A DNA stretch of 64,000 nt from an uncultured Pelagimonas sp. (GTDB lineage: Bacteria; Pseudomonadota; Alphaproteobacteria; Rhodobacterales; Rhodobacteraceae). Under the pieces are notes generated by a model. It ran no database searches. It saw nothing but the letters and a program-made list of their open reading frames with translations, and was not told the DNA's origin. This document shows, in pieces, positions 45,578-55,688 of this stretch; within the stretch, counting starts at the first letter, position 1, and every line of letters starts with the position of its first letter. The DNA is taken from the NCBI RefSeq assembly GCF_947498515.1, contig NZ_CANMKO010000006.1, positions 1 to 64,000 on the forward strand. Direction: 5' to 3'. A program made the position numbers and the translations under genes.

Positions 45578-46384
45578 ATGCCCGTTACTCTAGACCAGAG
45601 CAATTTCAAAAACCTCGACTTTGATGCACAGGATGATGGCGTCTGGGTTGTCACCATGAACCGCGCGCACAAGCGCAACGCCCTCGACCTTGATACCATC
45701 GAGGAACTGGTTGATTTCTTTTCCGCCGCGCCGCGCGCCGGAGTCAAAGCCGTGGTTTTGGCCGGGTCTGGCGATCATTTCTGTGCCGGTCTTGACCTGA
45801 TCGAACATCACGATGCCGATCGCAGCCCCGCGGATTTCATGCATGTCTGCCTGCGCTGGCACGAGGCCTTTAACAAGATGGAATATGGCGGGGTTCCGGT
45901 GATTGCCGCCTGTCAGGGGGCCGTTGTTGGCGGTGGTCTTGAGCTGGCTAGCTCGGCCCATATTCGGGTGATGAACGAAACCACCTATTTCGCTTTGCCC
46001 GAGGGGCAGCGCGGATTGTTCACCGGTGGCGGCGCGACCATTCGGGTTGCCGATCTTGTTGGCAAGGACCGGATGATCGACATGATGCTCACCGGCCGCG
46101 TTTATCATGGCCAAGAGGCGATGGACCTGCACCTTGCGCAATATATGGTCGAAGGCTCTGTGATGGACAAAGCGCTCGAAATCGCGCGACGTACCGCTGA
46201 AAACCTGCCGTTGACCAATTTCGCTATCTGCTCAGCCATTAGCCACATGCAAAACATGTCGCCGCTTGATGCGGCCTATGCGGAATCCGTGGTGGCGGGC
46301 GTGGTCAATACCCAAGCTCCGGCGCGCGAACGCCTTGCCGCATTCGCCGATAAATCCGCCGCTCGGGTCCGCAAAGACGCGTAA
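45578..46384 (+). CDS. Enoyl-CoA hydratase/crotonase family protein
   Basis: 268 residues. Both catalytic Glu of hydratases are present, E122 (GGGLELA) and E142 (ALPEGQRG), 20 residues apart, so it should be catalytically active. Oxyanion-hole motifs DHFCAGLDL and GAVVGGGLE are clear. It follows the acyl-CoA dehydrogenase gene by 19 bases, so both are one transcript and catalyse consecutive beta-oxidation steps. Confidence 0.92.
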   Translation: MPVTLDQSNFKNLDFDAQDDGVWVVTMNRAHKRNALDLDTIEELVDFFSAAPRAGVKAVVLAGSGDHFCAGLDLIEHHDADRSPADFMHVCLRWHEAFNKMEYGGVPVIAACQGAVVGGGLELASSAHIRVMNETTYFALPEGQRGLFTGGGATIRVADLVGKDRMIDMMLTGRVYHGQEAMDLHLAQYMVEGSVMDKALEIARRTAENLPLTNFAICSAISHMQNMSPLDAAYAESVVAGVVNTQAPARERLAAFADKSAARVRKDA

Positions 46385-46400
46385 TGCCTTTGGCGCCGCT

Positions 46401-47312
46401 TCAAGCAGAGGCGGCGCTTATCTGATCCCATAGCTTTTTGAGCGATGGTTTGGTGTTTTCCACGCTGCGATACAGACGCACTTCGAGCTGCTCGACATAA
46501 GTATCGTCGCCGATAATCTGCAGCCGACCGTCCTCAAGCTCCTCCCGGCACAATTGGCGCGGAAGCCAGCCCATGCCGAACCCCTCCAAGATCATCGCCT
46601 TGACCGAAATCGCCAGTACATTGCGGTTCATCACAAGGATTTTCGGCCCATCCAAATGTTTGCGCAACAGCGCATCAACAACCGTGCGCAGCGCCGATGC
46701 CGTTCCATAAGACAGCAATGGAACAGGCTTGTTTTGCCCTTTGCCCATATGGAAGGCCGGGCCATCATTGTCCGCCTTGGCAACAGGAATGAAATCATCG
46801 CGGGTCAGGGTAACATAGTCACATTGGCTGGCCTCAAGCGGGGCCAAAAAATCCATGGTTGGATGCCAGTAGGTCAGGATGACATCACAATACCCTTGCT
46901 GAAGCGCGGACACGAATTGATCTGCCGCCCAAGAGGTTGAATTCAAATCAATATCAAGCCCACCCTCTTCGACCAGAGGGGCGATGTGGGTTTTGTAATG
47001 CGTCATATAAAGCGACTGGGAGGTCGCAAATCGGATGACGTTTTCGCCCGCCGCATCAATGATCTGACAGCGCTCAATCGTTTCTTCATAGGTGCGCAAC
47101 ATCACCCGCGCTTGGCTCAAAAACACTTCGCCCGCCGGGGTAAGTGACAGAGGCAACGTTTGGCGATTGATCAGTTTGACGCCAACCGTATCCTCAAGCG
47201 CGCGAATGCGCCGCGAAAACGCCGGCTGAGAGACATTGCGCTCTTCGGCCGCGCGCGAGAAATTCTTCTGCGCGACCAAAGCCTCAAAGTCTCTGAGCCA
47301 AATGATGTCCAA
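46401..47312 (-). CDS. LysR-family regulator (HypT-like)
   Basis: 303 residues, HTH NFSRAAEERNVSQPAFSRRIRALED at about 17-41. The N-terminus resembles the LysR subgroup of E. coli YjiE/HypT, which responds to hypochlorite, but this is a resemblance only. It faces the crotonase gene tail-to-tail with a 16-base gap. Confidence 0.85.
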   Translation of the reverse strand: MDIIWLRDFEALVAQKNFSRAAEERNVSQPAFSRRIRALEDTVGVKLINRQTLPLSLTPAGEVFLSQARVMLRTYEETIERCQIIDAAGENVIRFATSQSLYMTHYKTHIAPLVEEGGLDIDLNSTSWAADQFVSALQQGYCDVILTYWHPTMDFLAPLEASQCDYVTLTRDDFIPVAKADNDGPAFHMGKGQNKPVPLLSYGTASALRTVVDALLRKHLDGPKILVMNRNVLAISVKAMILEGFGMGWLPRQLCREELEDGRLQIIGDDTYVEQLEVRLYRSVENTKPSLKKLWDQISAASA

Positions 47313-47397
47313 ATGTCGGTACCCGTGTTGCCAGATCTACCAAGGGGCCATGTAGCCTGAGTAGAACGTCGGTGTCTTGATCAATGTCAGATGGGAC

Positions 47398-48438
47398 TTA
47401 GCCCGTTTGCCGCCCTTCTTCCACCGCGTGGCACGCAACCATCGCGCCATCAGGTTGTGCCAAGGGCCGCGGTTTTTCCGACAGACACCGATTGTCCGCC
47501 GACGCACAGCGCGACGCAAAGGGACAGCCAGTCGGAAGGTTGATCGGCGTCGGGATTTCCCCCTTGAGCCGGATATGGTTGGGCTTGTCGTCTTTGAGCT
47601 GCGGAACCGCCGACAAAAGCGCCTTGGTGTAGGGGTGTTTGGGGTTGTTAAACAACGTCGCTGTATCGGACAGTTCACAAACCGATCCGAGATACAAAAC
47701 CACCACCCGCGTGCCGAAATGTTGCACCACCGAAAGGTCATGGGTGATGAACAGATAGGTCAACCCACGCTCATCCTTGGCCTCTAGCATCAGGTTTAAA
47801 ACCTGTGCTTGGATTGACACGTCCAGCGCTGAAATAGGTTCATCGGCGATGATAAACTCAGGGTCCACGGTTAGGGCGCGGGCAATGGCGATCCGCTGAC
47901 GCTGACCACCTGAAAACTCGTGCGGATAGCGCGAGGCCCAAGTGGGATCGACCCCAACCGATTGCATGACCTCTGCCACCTTGGCCCGCACATCGCTGCG
48001 CGACATACCGGGGTTGTGATAGCGCACCGGCTCTTCGAGAGCTTGCTGAATCGTCATTCGTGGGTTCAAGGACGCATAAGGATTTTGGAAAATCATCTGC
48101 ATCTTTTTACGCATGCTCATCAGCTCGCGGCGCGACTTGTTGTCGATCCGGGTGCCATCATAGTGGATTTCACCCCCAGATGGATCAAGCAACCCGGCAA
48201 CCAAACGCGCCACCGTGGATTTCCCACAACCGGATTCCCCCACCACACACAACGCCTCGCCACGTTTGACCTCAAGCGAGACGTTGTTGACGGCGTGAAC
48301 GGCGCGCTCTTCGGTGGTGAACTTGCCGTTTTTAAATCTCAGCTTCTCAAGGAACCCCTTGTCCAGCTCAAAGCGTTTTTCCAGATTCTTCAGCTCAAGG
48401 ATGGTGTCCTGAGCGGTCTCGTTCACGATGTCCTTCAT
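47398..48438 (-). CDS. Peptide ABC transporter ATPase (DppF/OppF type)
   Basis: 346 residues: Walker A GESGCGKST, LSGGQ variant FSGGQRQRIA, Walker B FIIADEPISALD, and the oligopeptide-transport C-terminal domain with GCPFASRCASAD. Its start overlaps the preceding ATPase gene by 4 bases. It is the last gene of a five-gene importer operon. Confidence 0.94.
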   Translation of the reverse strand: MKDIVNETAQDTILELKNLEKRFELDKGFLEKLRFKNGKFTTEERAVHAVNNVSLEVKRGEALCVVGESGCGKSTVARLVAGLLDPSGGEIHYDGTRIDNKSRRELMSMRKKMQMIFQNPYASLNPRMTIQQALEEPVRYHNPGMSRSDVRAKVAEVMQSVGVDPTWASRYPHEFSGGQRQRIAIARALTVDPEFIIADEPISALDVSIQAQVLNLMLEAKDERGLTYLFITHDLSVVQHFGTRVVVLYLGSVCELSDTATLFNNPKHPYTKALLSAVPQLKDDKPNHIRLKGEIPTPINLPTGCPFASRCASADNRCLSEKPRPLAQPDGAMVACHAVEEGRQTG

Positions 48439-49427
48439 GCGCTTTGATCCTCAAGCACGGTGTTATGCAGCCGGTTCACCTCATGGCAGGCGACTTCGAC
48501 ATTGGCATAAGAAACGGTTTCGGGCCGGGTGCGACGACAATTGTCGATCGCGTATTGGCACCGCGGTGCAAAGGGGCAACCATCCGGAATGGCCGTCAGA
48601 CCGGGCATATTGCCGGGGATCTGTTTCAACCGCTGACCGGGCAATGTTTGCTGAGGCAACGCGTTGATCAACCCTTGGGTATAGGGGTGCTGTGGATCGT
48701 TGATAATCTCACGGGTTTTGCCCGCCTCGATGATCCGACCAGCATACATCACCAACGTGCGTTCGGTCATTTGGCTAACCACACCCAGATCGTGGGTGAT
48801 CAGGATCAGACCGACCATATTCGACGTACAAAGCTCGAGCAGAAGCTCCATAATGTCGGCCTGAATGGTCACATCCAAGGCCGTCGTCGGTTCGTCCGCA
48901 ATGATCAACTCGGGTTCGAGCAACAGCGCCATGGCGATAACGATCCGCTGGCGCATCCCACCCGAAAGCTCATGCGGGTATTGCCCAAGGCGGTCTTCTG
49001 GCGACGGAATATAAACCTCGCGCAGCTTCATGATCGAAATCTGCTCGGCATCGGCTTTGGACAGTTTGCGGTGCGCCTGAAGCGTCTCAACCATCTGTTG
49101 GCCGATGGTCAGAACCGGGTTCAGCGTGACCATCGGGTCCTGAAAGATCATCGCCATGCGGTTGCCGCGAATGGGGCGCATCTCTTTATCGGAAAGGCCG
49201 GCAATCTCGCGGCCTTCGAAATTGATCGACCCGCTATCGATAAATCCGGGGCGGCTGAGCAGGTTCATCAAGGCAAACCCGGTGATGGATTTACCCGCAC
49301 CCGATTCCCCAACGATACCAAGGCGTTCGCCTTTGCCAAGGTCAAAGCTGATCTGATCAAGGGCGGTAACCGTCTGATCGCGCATCGCGAATTTAACAGT
49401 CAGGTCACGTACGGAAAGCAAAGACAT
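48435..49427 (-). CDS. Peptide ABC transporter ATPase (DppD/OppD type)
   Basis: 330 residues: Walker [10 protein letters not shown], signature LSGGMRQRI, Walker [13 protein letters not shown], and C-terminal [25 protein letters not shown] at 49427 is the family start; the longer frame extends into the permease gene. Pairs with the DppF-type ATPase. Confidence 0.94.
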   Translation of the reverse strand: MSLLSVRDLTVKFAMRDQTVTALDQISFDLGKGERLGIVGESGAGKSITGFALMNLLSRPGFIDSGSINFEGREIAGLSDKEMRPIRGNRMAMIFQDPMVTLNPVLTIGQQMVETLQAHRKLSKADAEQISIMKLREVYIPSPEDRLGQYPHELSGGMRQRIVIAMALLLEPELIIADEPTTALDVTIQADIMELLLELCTSNMVGLILITHDLGVVSQMTERTLVMYAGRIIEAGKTREIINDPQHPYTQGLINALPQQTLPGQRLKQIPGNMPGLTAIPDGCPFAPRCQYAIDNCRRTRPETVSYANVEVACHEVNRLHNTVLEDQSA

Positions 49428-49432
49428 GCCGC

Positions 49433-50377
49433 TTATCCTTTGTACAGTTTCGGGTTCAGGACGTCGCGCATCCAATCGCCCAAAAGGTTGATCACCAGCA
49501 CCAGAACCACCAGCACCACACCGGGGATGGCGGTGATCCACCAGCTTCCGGAAAAGATATAGTCAAAGCCTGATGAAATCAGCGAGCCAAGCGATGGTTG
49601 GCTTGGCGGCATGCCAAGACCAAGGAAGCTAAGCGAGGCCTCGGAAATGATCGCGTTGGCGACCTGGACGGTCGAGATCACAAAGATTGGCGAGAGCGAG
49701 TTGGGCAGGATGTGCCGCACCATGATGCGTAGCGGGCCAAAGCCCAAAACGCGGGCGCTATCGACATATTCTTTTTTCTTCTCGGCCAGAACCGTAGCCC
49801 GCACGGTACGCGCATATTGCGGCCACTCGGCGACGCCGATGACGGCAATCAAAAAGAACACGGCGTATTGGTTGAAGGTTTCCGAGCCAAACATCGCCTG
49901 CGTCACCGCGAGGAAGATGATTGCCACCATCAAGGTGGAAAACGACAACTGAATATCCGCCAGACGCATCAAAAGGCTATCGAGGCGGCCACCGATGTAA
50001 CCGGCAATCAGGCCGATCGAGATGCCCAAGAACGCCTGCAAACCAACGGCACATAGGCCAATGAGCAACGACAAACGGGTTCCATAAAGGATCGTCGACC
50101 AAAGATCGCGCCCCTGATCATCGGTGCCCAAAATGAACTCAGGCTCAGACCCGTCGACCCAGACAGGAGGGTATTCGCTATTCATGATGTCGATCTGCGC
50201 CGGATCATAGGGATCAAACGGCGCAATCACCGGGGCCAACAAGGACATAATCGCAATGGCGAGAAAGATCGCCAGTGAGACAACAGCCACCGGATTGCGG
50301 CGAAAGCTGTAGGCCATGTTGGAGTTCCATATCCGCTCAAAACGGCTGGGTTCGGGGTTGGTGGCAACTGTGCTCAT
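49433..50377 (-). CDS. Peptide ABC transporter permease (DppC type)
   Basis: 314 residues, six helices, N-terminal OppC-type leader (FRRNPVAVVSLAIF...) and EAA loop VDSARVLGFGPLRIMVRHILPNSL. Overlaps the DppB-type gene by 4 bases. Confidence 0.94.
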   Translation of the reverse strand: MSTVATNPEPSRFERIWNSNMAYSFRRNPVAVVSLAIFLAIAIMSLLAPVIAPFDPYDPAQIDIMNSEYPPVWVDGSEPEFILGTDDQGRDLWSTILYGTRLSLLIGLCAVGLQAFLGISIGLIAGYIGGRLDSLLMRLADIQLSFSTLMVAIIFLAVTQAMFGSETFNQYAVFFLIAVIGVAEWPQYARTVRATVLAEKKKEYVDSARVLGFGPLRIMVRHILPNSLSPIFVISTVQVANAIISEASLSFLGLGMPPSQPSLGSLISSGFDYIFSGSWWITAIPGVVLVVLVLVINLLGDWMRDVLNPKLYKG

Positions 50378-51354
50378 GCGCCCATCCTCGCCAAGTTTAC
50401 GGTTGGATTCACAAGGCCATAGATCAGATCGACGATGGTGTTTGTGACAACAAAGATAAAGCCGACAACAATCAGATAGGCCACGATCAACGGGGTATCG
50501 ACGCGGTTCACCGCCTCAAGGAACATGAAGCCCATGCCCGGCCACTGAAACACGGTTTCGGTCAGAATGGTGTAAGCGACCATCGTCCCAATCTGTACGC
50601 CACCCACGGTAATCACCGGCAACAACGTGTTTTTCAGCGCGTGCACGAAATAGATACGGCCGGGGTGAATACCCTTGGCCTTGGCGTATTTGACATATTC
50701 GGATTGCAAGACTTCCATCATCTCGGCGCGGATCAAGCGCACAAAGAGCGGCAACATGATCGAGGCAAGTGCAATGGACGGCAATAGGATATGCGCCCAG
50801 CCATCCACATTGGCAAAGTTCGTATCCCAATACCCAAACACATGCACAACATCACCGCGCCCATAGCTTGGCAGCCAGTGCAGTTCGACCGAGAACACAT
50901 AGATCATCAGGATCGCAGTTAGGAAAACCGGGATCGAGATGCCGACAATCGACGCGCCCATGATGATTTTCGATGGGATGCTATTGGGTTTGATGGCGGT
51001 GTAGACGCCAAGCGGAACAGACAGGCCAACAATGATCAGCGTCGCGCCCAACACCAGCTCAAGCGTAGCGGGCAGCTTTTTCATAATCACGTCAAGCGCG
51101 GGTTCCTTAAAGAAATAGGACGTGCCCAAATCGCCCTGAACGGCATTGCCAAGAAACCGGACATACTGGGTTAGAAAACTGTCGTTCAGCCCTAGCTCAT
51201 CGCGTAACTGTTGGCGGGTTTCTTCTGACACCGACTGACCGACCAGCTCGCGCAGCGGGTCGCCAAGGTTGTCCTGAATGGCAAAGCCAATAAACGAGAT
51301 GGCGAGCATCACCGCGATGGCTTGGAAAAGTCGTTTGACGAGGTAGGCGAGCAT
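50374..51354 (-). CDS. Peptide ABC transporter permease (DppB type)
   Basis: 326 residues, six helices, start MLAYLVKRLFQAIAVMLAISFIGF and EAA loop VKYAKAKGIHPGRIYFVHALKNTLLP. The ATG at 51354 is preceded by AAAGGTGG. The TTAAGG/hairpin region upstream separates it from the binding-protein gene. Confidence 0.94.
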   Translation of the reverse strand: MLAYLVKRLFQAIAVMLAISFIGFAIQDNLGDPLRELVGQSVSEETRQQLRDELGLNDSFLTQYVRFLGNAVQGDLGTSYFFKEPALDVIMKKLPATLELVLGATLIIVGLSVPLGVYTAIKPNSIPSKIIMGASIVGISIPVFLTAILMIYVFSVELHWLPSYGRGDVVHVFGYWDTNFANVDGWAHILLPSIALASIMLPLFVRLIRAEMMEVLQSEYVKYAKAKGIHPGRIYFVHALKNTLLPVITVGGVQIGTMVAYTILTETVFQWPGMGFMFLEAVNRVDTPLIVAYLIVVGFIFVVTNTIVDLIYGLVNPTVNLARMGA

Positions 51355-51470
51355 ACCACCACCTTTGCTATGGTTCACTGTTAGCTGAGCACAGGAGATC
51401 AATAGCGCAAAAACCGCGCGGCGTGATCAGGTAAAAATGAACGAGGTTTCGACCAAAGAGAGCCGGGAGG

Positions 51471-51501
51471 AAAAAGCCGGGGCGGGAAAGGGCCCGCCCC
51501 G
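51471..51501 (-). terminator. Attenuator between binding protein and DppB
   Basis: CGGGGCGGG (51478-51486) and CCCGCCCCG (51493-51501) form a 9-bp stem, followed on the reverse strand by GCTTTTT. It lies 12 bases after the binding-protein stop and 117 bases before the DppB-type start, so readthrough is probably partial. Confidence 0.85.
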
Positions 51502-51512
51502 ACAAAGGAGCC

Positions 51513-53069
51513 TTACTCGACGACGAGGTCACCAAAGTAAGGGAAGTTCAGCGCGTTAACGATCGCGCCTGCTTTGACGTTGGATTTCGCTCCCCACGCC
51601 AGGTTCTGCCAATGCAGCGGGATAAACGCCGCTTCTTCGTACAAAATACCTTCGAGCTTTTGCAGCATCTCGGCACGTTTGGCTGCGTCGGTCTCGGAGT
51701 TCGAGTCCATCATCAGCTTGTCGGCTTCGGCGTTGCAATAGGCACCGGAGTTGTACTGACCGTTACCGGTTGCCTCATCGGGGCACGCCGACAGGAACTG
51801 GTGGAAGTTAGCGGAATCTTCGGTATCCGCGTGCCAGCCGATCATCATCATGTCCGCAGCGCGTTCATCAAACTTGGGCCAGTATTGGGCTTTTGGCATG
51901 GTCTGAAGGTCAACTTTGATGTTGATCTTGGAGAGCATGGACGCAACAGCCTGAGCGATCTTGTCGTCGTTCACATAGCGGTTGTTTGGTGCCATCATTG
52001 TGATCGAAAACCCATCGGCATAACCGGCTTCCGCCATCAAAGCCTTGGCTTTTTCCACGTCGAAACGTGGTGTCAGAGCTTCATCATAGCCAAGGTAGCC
52101 AGCAGGCGACGCCTGAGCGCCCACGGTGCCAAAGCCGCGCATGATTTTCTTAACGATTGCGTCGTTGTTGACGGCAAAATCAATCGCCTGACGCACGCGG
52201 GCATCTTTGAACGCTTCGACACGGTTCTGGTTCATCTGGAATGTGATGATCCGGGTGCCGGGCATGGTGATCAGGTCAACACCGTCTGCACCATCAACGC
52301 GCTTTAGGTCGGTTGGCGGTACGGGCGCGATGAAATCAACATCACCGGACAAAAGCGCCGCGACGCGGGTCGGGTCTTCTTTGATCGGGGTCAGAACGAT
52401 CTTGTCAACGTTGCCGGGGCTTGCCGCATCCCAATAACCGTCGAAACGATCGAACACGACTTTGACGCCTTGCTCACGCTCGGAAACCACAAATGGGCCG
52501 GTGCCGGATACATTGCGCGAGGCAAAGCTATCGCCGTGCTTGACCAGCTCGGCTTTGTCTTTGCCGTCATCTGTCTGGCCGGTGTAAAACGCGCTGTCCA
52601 TCGGGAAGATGTAGGTCGCGGTGTGGAGCACCAGCGGGTATGGCTCGGATGTTTTGAGGTCGAATGTCATGTCATCGACAACTTCAACATCGGTGAAAAG
52701 CGCAAAGATACCCTTGAAGTCGGGGCTTTCTTTCAGGCGATCAAACGTCCAATCGACGTCCTTCGCTGTAAGCGCGTTGCCGGAATGGAACGTCACGCCG
52801 CTGCGCAGCTTAAAGCGCGTGGTCGTCGCGTCGATCTGCTCCCAGCTTTCGGCCAGACGGGCTTCGAACTGCAAGTCTTGGGTCCAGCGCACCAGCGGGT
52901 CAAACACCATGTGCGACAGCTGCAATGTGCCGCCGGACAGTTGCTCATGCGGGTCCAGCGATACCGGATCCGCGTCATACGCCACCTTAACGGTTGTTTC
53001 TGCATTGGCCGCGAAACCGCACATAACGGTCATCACACCAGCCGCAGCAATGCGGATGAATTGATTCAT
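51513..53069 (-). CDS. Peptide/nickel-type ABC substrate-binding protein
   Basis: 518 residues, family 5 binding protein. Signal peptide MNQFIRIAAAGVMTVMCGFAANA, then AYDADPVSLDPHEQLSGGTLQLSHMVFDPLVRW, the family core. The ATG at 53069 follows GGAGGGAG. It delivers a peptide or similar ligand to the permeases; an exact substrate cannot be read. Similar family members also bind nickel, opines or glutathione. Confidence 0.94.
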   Translation of the reverse strand: MNQFIRIAAAGVMTVMCGFAANAETTVKVAYDADPVSLDPHEQLSGGTLQLSHMVFDPLVRWTQDLQFEARLAESWEQIDATTTRFKLRSGVTFHSGNALTAKDVDWTFDRLKESPDFKGIFALFTDVEVVDDMTFDLKTSEPYPLVLHTATYIFPMDSAFYTGQTDDGKDKAELVKHGDSFASRNVSGTGPFVVSEREQGVKVVFDRFDGYWDAASPGNVDKIVLTPIKEDPTRVAALLSGDVDFIAPVPPTDLKRVDGADGVDLITMPGTRIITFQMNQNRVEAFKDARVRQAIDFAVNNDAIVKKIMRGFGTVGAQASPAGYLGYDEALTPRFDVEKAKALMAEAGYADGFSITMMAPNNRYVNDDKIAQAVASMLSKINIKVDLQTMPKAQYWPKFDERAADMMMIGWHADTEDSANFHQFLSACPDEATGNGQYNSGAYCNAEADKLMMDSNSETDAAKRAEMLQKLEGILYEEAAFIPLHWQNLAWGAKSNVKAGAIVNALNFPYFGDLVVE

Positions 53070-53492
53070 TAGTCTCTCCCTCCGTGTCAGAGGCCGCAAC
53101 TGGCCCCGTCAAACGATGGCAGGAGTCGTAGTGTATGCATGGGGCGATTAACCAATGCTTATTTTGAATTGCCTATGCGTGATGTGAAGGCATACGGGGT
53201 AGGCGATTGAAAACCATACCTATTCCTGTGCCGTTTGGCACCGACACTTGCTCCTCCTTCACTCAAGACCACTGTAGCCGGAGTACCTTTTTGGGCCCAA
53301 CATACCCCCTCCCGCGCTGGCAATTGGCCGTTGCTCCCGAAACGTTCGTTGCCCCGCCGCGCCAAGACGGTCAGTCAAAAAGGCACTGTCCAACACTGCC
53401 CGGCAAAAGACCTTTGAGACAAGTCTGACTCGGGGCGACCCGCCACAGGCGGTCTTTTGAACCCCGCGTTTTTGCCCCACCTTTGGCAGGTA
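53070..53492. other. Long gene-free interval
   Basis: 423 bases between the binding-protein start and the end of the PASTA-like gene. It should carry the importer's promoter. A small open frame on the reverse strand (about 68 codons) has no recognisable features and I do not call it. CCGCC-ACA-GGCGG (near 53440-53452) is followed by TCTTTT on the forward strand, so it could be a weak terminator, but no forward gene ends there. Confidence 0.4.
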
Positions 53493-55688
53493 TCAGTCCG
53501 AACACGGGCCCGACTTTCCGTCTTGGTCAATCTGCTCGCACCCTGTTGGGGTGCCGTCTTGGCTCCATGATTTGGTGATTTTACGTTTTCCCTCTGAGTC
53601 AAATGTAGTGGTGATTGCCGGATGACCGTTTGGATAGAACTGCGTTTTGACAGTCGGGAGTCCGTTCACATATTTGGTTTCTGCAAACAAATGGGCGTTG
53701 CCAATAGTGGAGTCCCCGGTGCCCGCTTCGCAAACGTACAACCATTCGGCCTGCTTTTCGTTTCCCTCATAAACCTTCCGGATACGGCGATACCAATCAC
53801 AGCCAGGCTTAACGGCGTAGAGTAGATATTCGCCGTGCCGCTGCCCTTTGACAACAGGAGCCTGCTGCTTCAAGCGACCATCTTCGAAATAGGTGCAATC
53901 GACATAGGTTTTGTCATCAGTGGTTCCGCTTGCCACTTTCCTTTGGGTATCCCTGCTGGGATCTAGGTTTTTGACAGGACAGGTTTGCCCGGTGATTTGC
54001 GTCAAAGCCGCCGTTGCGACAATAAGCTGGACGGTACTGCCTCTGGCGGCTTCGGTACCGGGCGCAGGGAACGCAGTTTGAACGTCACCAACAGATTGGC
54101 CGTTTGCCGCAGGTGAGCCGTTTTTGGGCTCCGGCACGACAAAAAAGCCGTCATTTCCCTGTAGCATCTTCGTTGCCTCAGCCGCGGAAACGCCAATAAT
54201 CTCATGCGGGATCATTCGGAGATCGGCGCTGTCCTCACAATGCTCTGGGGTGTCCAACGCGTCCAGCTCTGCCAACAGGGGTTGTTGGTTTTGCTCGGAA
54301 CAGACCCCATCATTCATTCGGTAAATCGGGTTATTGGCAATCTCGGACAACAGCTGACGTTGCAAAGCAAAAGCACCCCTCATATCACAGCTGCGTTGCG
54401 ACGCCCAAATCTGATCCATTTTGACCCACCAATCGGATGACCGCGACCGCGCAACAGTCAGCAACTCGTTCCTCAAAGTGCGCGGAGACAACCGAGCCAT
54501 ATCACCCTGTCCGCCAAACAACGCCTCTCGGCAACTATGGCTATCTTGGCCCAGCACGGCCAACGTCCGATCAATATCGCTCTGGAAGGTTGTGAGCGCC
54601 TCGCAGGCCCGTGGCGTATTCAATCCGTCCAATGCCTTCTTATACAACGCCTCATAACGCAGGCGGGTCATTTCAAAATCACTGATTTTCTGACTGAGAT
54701 CGTCCTCGCGAATACCTTTAATCTCTGCGAAAATCTTCTCGTAACCACTTAGCGTGTTGCCCACCCGCTCAAGGTAGCGCTTTTGGCGTTCTAGGTCATT
54801 TACGATGGTGATCGTCGCGTTTGAATCGCCAATCAGATCGTTGTCCAACGTGTTGTAGGTTCGGATAATGTCCGAAACCAGCTCCGCTTCTAAGCTCCGG
54901 TATTGATGGCCCAGCGCCAGACAATCTTCGTCGGCCGTTTCCTCGGCCCGTTGCACCGCCAATCGGGCATCTTCAAAGCGGCACTGTTCGATGTTGAACT
55001 CATACTCGTCCAACGCAACAATCCAGCCATCCCACCAAAGCTCTTTGAGAAATCGTAGGGTCCGCCCGCCAGCAACCGTATTATAGGCCCGGCTAAACAG
55101 GCTCGTGTCTTGGACCCGATCGGTGGCCGCCAGCGCGGTTTGCGTCATGGCGGCGTCCAGAGCTTCGCTAGAGGCCTTAGACAGCCCCGCAGCCCCTTCG
55201 GAGAAGTCCTTCCAATCCTTGATCGTAAACATGTCGTCGATATCAGACTCGAAGCTTGCCTTTTTGGACGGCCCCAAAGACGACACACCGACAAACGATT
55301 TGAGAACGCATTTCACCGCATCTGATTTCAGCTCAGAGACCGTGTAAGGCACGCTATACGCCGCCGCAGGTGACATCGACACCGCAGCCAGCAACGCGTA
55401 TTTTTTCACCTGATCGACGTTTGTATTCGCGGTGACGCAATTGTCGTATAGCGACGAGGCAAGCTTGACCACGTAGGGGTCAAAATTGAGTTGATAAGGC
55501 TCAGGCAGGCAAAGATGCCCCTGTTTTTTCAACGCCTCCATTTGGGCTTCTAGTTCCAAATTGGGTGTCCAGCGCACATGGTGCGGCTCTCCCATAACAT
55601 CGGTCGCGGCGGCCAAAGCGCAAAACGCGACCACAGGTCCAAGAAGCGCGGCGGGTTTGGGAATGGTTCGGTCAAATATAGCCATCAT
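53493..55688 (-). CDS. Exported protein with PASTA-like domain and MORN-like C-terminus
   Basis: 731 residues. N-terminal signal peptide (hydrophobic 12-30, cleavage near 33). Residues 40-480 are helical and Cys-bearing (C60, C84, C127, C236, C256, C362, C386, C434, C463, C484). Residues 493-557 read as a PASTA domain (IIGVSAAEATKMLQ ... FPAPGTEAARGSTVQLIV). Residues 595-731 contain MORN-like blocks (YFEDGRLK...KGQRHGEYLLY, TKYVNGLPTVKTQFYPNGHP, TFDSEGKRKI). PASTA domains usually lie on kinases or penicillin-binding proteins of Gram-positives. GGAGGGGG precedes the tandem ATGs at 55688 and 55685. Function unknown. Confidence 0.75.
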   Translation of the reverse strand: MMAIFDRTIPKPAALLGPVVAFCALAAATDVMGEPHHVRWTPNLELEAQMEALKKQGHLCLPEPYQLNFDPYVVKLASSLYDNCVTANTNVDQVKKYALLAAVSMSPAAAYSVPYTVSELKSDAVKCVLKSFVGVSSLGPSKKASFESDIDDMFTIKDWKDFSEGAAGLSKASSEALDAAMTQTALAATDRVQDTSLFSRAYNTVAGGRTLRFLKELWWDGWIVALDEYEFNIEQCRFEDARLAVQRAEETADEDCLALGHQYRSLEAELVSDIIRTYNTLDNDLIGDSNATITIVNDLERQKRYLERVGNTLSGYEKIFAEIKGIREDDLSQKISDFEMTRLRYEALYKKALDGLNTPRACEALTTFQSDIDRTLAVLGQDSHSCREALFGGQGDMARLSPRTLRNELLTVARSRSSDWWVKMDQIWASQRSCDMRGAFALQRQLLSEIANNPIYRMNDGVCSEQNQQPLLAELDALDTPEHCEDSADLRMIPHEIIGVSAAEATKMLQGNDGFFVVPEPKNGSPAANGQSVGDVQTAFPAPGTEAARGSTVQLIVATAALTQITGQTCPVKNLDPSRDTQRKVASGTTDDKTYVDCTYFEDGRLKQQAPVVKGQRHGEYLLYAVKPGCDWYRRIRKVYEGNEKQAEWLYVCEAGTGDSTIGNAHLFAETKYVNGLPTVKTQFYPNGHPAITTTFDSEGKRKITKSWSQDGTPTGCEQIDQDGKSGPCSD

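Noticed and set aside
43801-46384. Naming the acyl-CoA dehydrogenase and crotonase dmdC and dmdD
   Set aside because: The length and some motifs fit, but no dmdB-type ligase lies nearby and residue-level proof is missing.
48444-49562. 372-codon forward open frame over the DppD-type ATPase
   Set aside because: The reverse strand gives a complete ABC ATPase, so this is a shadow frame.
53159-53365. 68-codon reverse open frame in the 53.1-53.5 kb interval
   Set aside because: No ribosome-binding site, no motif, and low-complexity translation; treated as chance.
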